Source: Rhodobacteraceae bacterium UBA7436 (GTDB taxonomy: Bacteria; Pseudomonadota; Alphaproteobacteria; Rhodobacterales; Rhodobacteraceae). Taken from it: a stretch of 7,720 nucleotides of DNA. A program made the position numbers and the translations under genes. The stretch spans positions 4,144 to 11,863 of the forward strand of contig DLQI01000051.1 of NCBI GenBank assembly GCA_002478745.1. The letters are read 5' to 3'. Under the pieces are notes generated by a model. The model did not search any database. It had not been told where the DNA came from and saw nothing but the letters and a program-made list of their open reading frames with translations. Below are positions 6,464-7,720 of this stretch, one piece after another (the stretch's first letter is position 1; every line of letters starts with the position of its first letter).

Positions 6464-6488
6464 TCACTCCTTTACTGAAAGACTAAAG

Positions 6489-7720
6489 ATGAGCGATAGC
6501 ACTGCAAATGGCCTAGTATTGGCCGCTGATGGCACGCCCCTAAAACGAAGCCTCTCGCGCGCCATGCGCCGCCAGAAAATGCGGGCTTTCATGCTGGTTG
6601 CGCCATTGTTGATCTTTGTTCTTTTGACATTCATCTACCCAATCGGTGTGATGCTTTCACGTTCGGTTCAAAACGACATCGTTCCGGAAACTTTGCCAGA
6701 GACAGTGCGTGTTCTGGGCGCATGGGATGCTTCAAGCGGTGAGCTGCCTGACGAAGCAGTTTATGCAGCCTTCACACGTGACATGTCCGTTGCGATCGCA
6801 GCCAAGAAACACACACGCCTAGGTTCGCGCTTGAACTACGAAAAGACCGGTTTTTCTTCTATGTTCCGCCAGTCTGGCCGTAAGATGAAAAAACTTGATC
6901 CGGTGGCAGATGCCCCTTTTAAGGACAAGCTGATCAAAATCCACAAAGGTTGGGGTGATGTTGAGACGTGGAAAACGCTTCAGACTTATTCAGGCCTATA
7001 TACATCGGGTTATTTCCTAAACGCAGTTGATGCGCGCATGACCCCCGAGGGCATGGCGTGGCAGCCTGAAGACAAGCAGATCCTGCTCAAGTTGTTTGGC
7101 CGTACATTGGTCATGTCATTGATCATCACAGGTTCCTGTATCCTGCTAGGCTATCCAATCGCGTGGCTTCTAGCGAACGTATCACCGCGCAATGCCAACC
7201 TGTTGTTGATCCTTGTTCTTCTGCCATTCTGGACCTCTTTGTTGGTGCGAACATCAGCATGGAAAGTGATGCTGCAACAGAATGGTGTGATCAACGAAGT
7301 ACTTGTTTGGATCGGGCTGGTGCCCGATGGGGATCGGCTGATCCTGATCAACAACGAATTCGGTACGATTGTCGCTATGACGCACATCTTGCTGCCGTTC
7401 ATGATCTTGCCGATGTACTCCGTGATGCAGACCATACCACCTGTCTACTTGCGCGCTGCTAAATCTATGGGCGCAACGAATTGGACAGCGTTCTGGCGCG
7501 TTTACTTCCCACAATCCATCCCTGGAATTGGGGCGGGATCTATCCTCGTGTTCATTCTATCGATTGGCTATTACATCACTCCGGAAATCGTTGGTGGGAC
7601 CAAAGGTGTCTTCATCTCCAACCGGATCGCATACCACATTTCGTCATCGCTCAACTGGGGTCTGGCTGCTGCACTTGGCACCATTCTACTGATCGTCGTT
7701 CTAGCGCTATACTGGGCCTA
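6489..7720 (+). CDS. ABC importer permease, PotB-like, 3' partial
   Basis: The frame runs from ATG 6489 without a stop to the window end, giving at least 410 residues of an inner-membrane transport subunit. A basic cytoplasmic N-terminus (KRSLSRAMRRQKMR) precedes membrane segment 1 (about 34-56). A long hydrophilic stretch (57-203) follows, predicted periplasmic. Further segments are at about 204-228, 238-256, 293-313, 348-366 and 392-409. The cytoplasmic coupling (EAA) loop is RAAKSMGATNWTAFWRVYFPQSIPG (in parts: AAKSMGA at 323-329 and the FPQSIPG end at 340-346), which docks on the ATPase. E. coli PotB is only about 285 residues with a short first loop, so this protein carries an insert of roughly 110 or more residues. 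A ribosome site is weak: CTAAAG lies just before the start. A second permease (PotC-like) probably follows outside the window. Confidence 0.88.
   Translation, partial: MSDSTANGLVLAADGTPLKRSLSRAMRRQKMRAFMLVAPLLIFVLLTFIYPIGVMLSRSVQNDIVPETLPETVRVLGAWDASSGELPDEAVYAAFTRDMSVAIAAKKHTRLGSRLNYEKTGFSSMFRQSGRKMKKLDPVADAPFKDKLIKIHKGWGDVETWKTLQTYSGLYTSGYFLNAVDARMTPEGMAWQPEDKQILLKLFGRTLVMSLIITGSCILLGYPIAWLLANVSPRNANLLLILVLLPFWTSLLVRTSAWKVMLQQNGVINEVLVWIGLVPDGDRLILINNEFGTIVAMTHILLPFMILPMYSVMQTIPPVYLRAAKSMGATNWTAFWRVYFPQSIPGIGAGSILVFILSIGYYITPEIVGGTKGVFISNRIAYHISSSLNWGLAAALGTILLIVVLALYWA

Noticed and set aside
7151..7514. Overlapping open frames on both strands inside the permease region
   Set aside because: The plus frame from ATG 6489 is uninterrupted and encodes clear membrane segments and the EAA loop. 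The others are out-of-frame shadows.

Overview
The window looks like chromosomal DNA of a marine alphaproteobacterium, most likely a roseobacter-type Rhodobacteraceae. The evidence is the style of the proteins (a DUF2793 phage/GTA-type fibre protein, a COG0687 solute-binding protein and a PotB-type permease with a long first loop) and a base composition near 50% GC by eye. The assignment comes from protein resemblance, not from a search.

Layout: (1) 127-1524, plus strand, a class III PLP aminotransferase very close to SpuC, the polyamine:pyruvate aminotransferase. A possible promoter and a perfect inverted repeat lie upstream. (2) 1531-2703, minus strand, convergent with it, an M24 (pita-bread fold) protein of the ectoine hydrolase (DoeA/EutD) type, in which every metal ligand of the peptidases is replaced. 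The two genes end 6 bp apart, and a perfect 12-bp inverted repeat lies in the last codons of the second. (3) 2764-3840, minus strand, a DUF2793 protein with a virion-fibre-like C-terminus, in the same direction as and upstream of the M24 gene. (4) 3841-4101, a divergent intergenic region with several short repeats. (5) 4102-7720, plus strand, an ABC importer operon of the spermidine/putrescine family: ATPase (TTG start), periplasmic binding protein, and the first permease, which is cut by the window end. Hairpins separate the cistrons of this operon, and a perfect TATAAT lies just upstream of the binding-protein gene.

Working model (inference): the importer brings in a polyamine-like or diamine-like nitrogen compound and the SpuC-type enzyme transaminates its terminal amine. 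The M24 protein may open or cleave an amide or cyclic amidine to free such an amine, as DoeA does for ectoine. The DUF2793 gene does not fit this pathway. It looks like a stand-alone virion or gene-transfer-agent fibre gene. There are no RNA genes, IS elements or CRISPR arrays that I can see.
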